A stretch of 5,606 nucleotides of DNA. Source: Nostoc sp. CHAB 5715. Lineage in GTDB: Bacteria > Cyanobacteriota > Cyanobacteriia > Cyanobacteriales > Nostocaceae. The stretch spans positions 1 through 5,606 of the forward strand of contig NZ_JAIVFR010000478.1 in NCBI RefSeq assembly GCF_020829685.1, given 5' to 3'. The translations under genes were made by a program, and so were the position numbers. A model generated the notes under the pieces. It worked only from the letters and a program-made list of their open reading frames with translations, had not been told where the DNA came from and made no database searches. Every line of letters starts with the position of its first letter. Position 1 is the stretch's first letter. Positions 5,531 to 5,606 of this stretch are shown here, in pieces.

Positions 5531-5597
5531 AATTCATAATCTTTATTTTCTCAGATCAATGGCGTTATCTGAAGAATAAAGAATTAAGGATGAAATT
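5531..5597. repeat. Large imperfect inverted repeat at the right end
   Basis: The core pairs CTTTATT (5541-5547) with AATAAAG (5575-5581) and TCAGAT (5551-5556) with ATCTGA (5567-5572), around a 10-base loop, CAATGGCGTT. The arms extend outward with TAAT/ATTA and AATTCA/TGAAATT, with small bulges. It is AT-rich, but the number of ordered matches is more than I would expect by chance. Nature unknown: a structured leader of a gene beyond the window or a small mobile-repeat remnant. Confidence 0.45.
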
Positions 5598-5606
5598 CAG
5601 AACATT

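Noticed and set aside
5590..5606. ATG at the right edge preceded by AAGGA, possible gene start
   Set aside because: AAGGA touches the ATG, too close for a ribosome binding site, and only five codons are visible inside an inverted repeat.

Overview
The window looks like chromosomal DNA of a filamentous, heterocyst-forming cyanobacterium of the Nostoc/Anabaena type. The evidence is a HetZ protein of the expected length, a PatU reading frame directly behind it, a cyanobacterial-type solanesyl diphosphate synthase, two HIP1 octamers (GCGATCGC), and TTGGGCA heptad repeats between genes.

Left part (1-2136, minus strand): hetZ is followed by patU, and the two genes overlap by 8 bases, so they almost certainly form one operon. 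patU starts at 938 and runs off the left edge with 312 uninterrupted codons. It is therefore the single-gene form found in Nostoc punctiforme, not the patU5/patU3 pair of Anabaena PCC 7120. Both products act in the HetR-controlled programme of heterocyst differentiation and spacing. Middle-left (2137-2814): a divergent plus-strand gene encodes a 157-residue protein of unknown function. A good GGG-N5-CCC HetR-type site lies inside this gene, at 2599-2609 and read towards hetZ. It is placed about where the distal, HetR-dependent hetZ promoter of PCC 7120 would put it.

Middle (2815-4088): the 157-aa gene and sds converge on an intergenic stretch with a strong bidirectional terminator and two further hairpins. 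sds (minus strand) makes the C45 side chain of plastoquinone and is not functionally tied to its neighbours.

Right part (4089-5606): this is mostly non-coding, AT-rich and full of repeats. It holds a 22-bp direct repeat, whose second copy forms a terminator-like hairpin, two heptad-repeat/C-rich repeat pairs, a dispersed-palindrome-like segment, a foldable segment near 4973-5042 and a large imperfect inverted repeat at the right end. The only gene I support here is a small single-span membrane protein at 5231-5407.

I found no clearly new multi-gene system. The most informative observations are the HetR-type site buried in the neighbouring gene, the unsplit patU, and the unexplained repeat-rich non-coding stretch around the small membrane protein.
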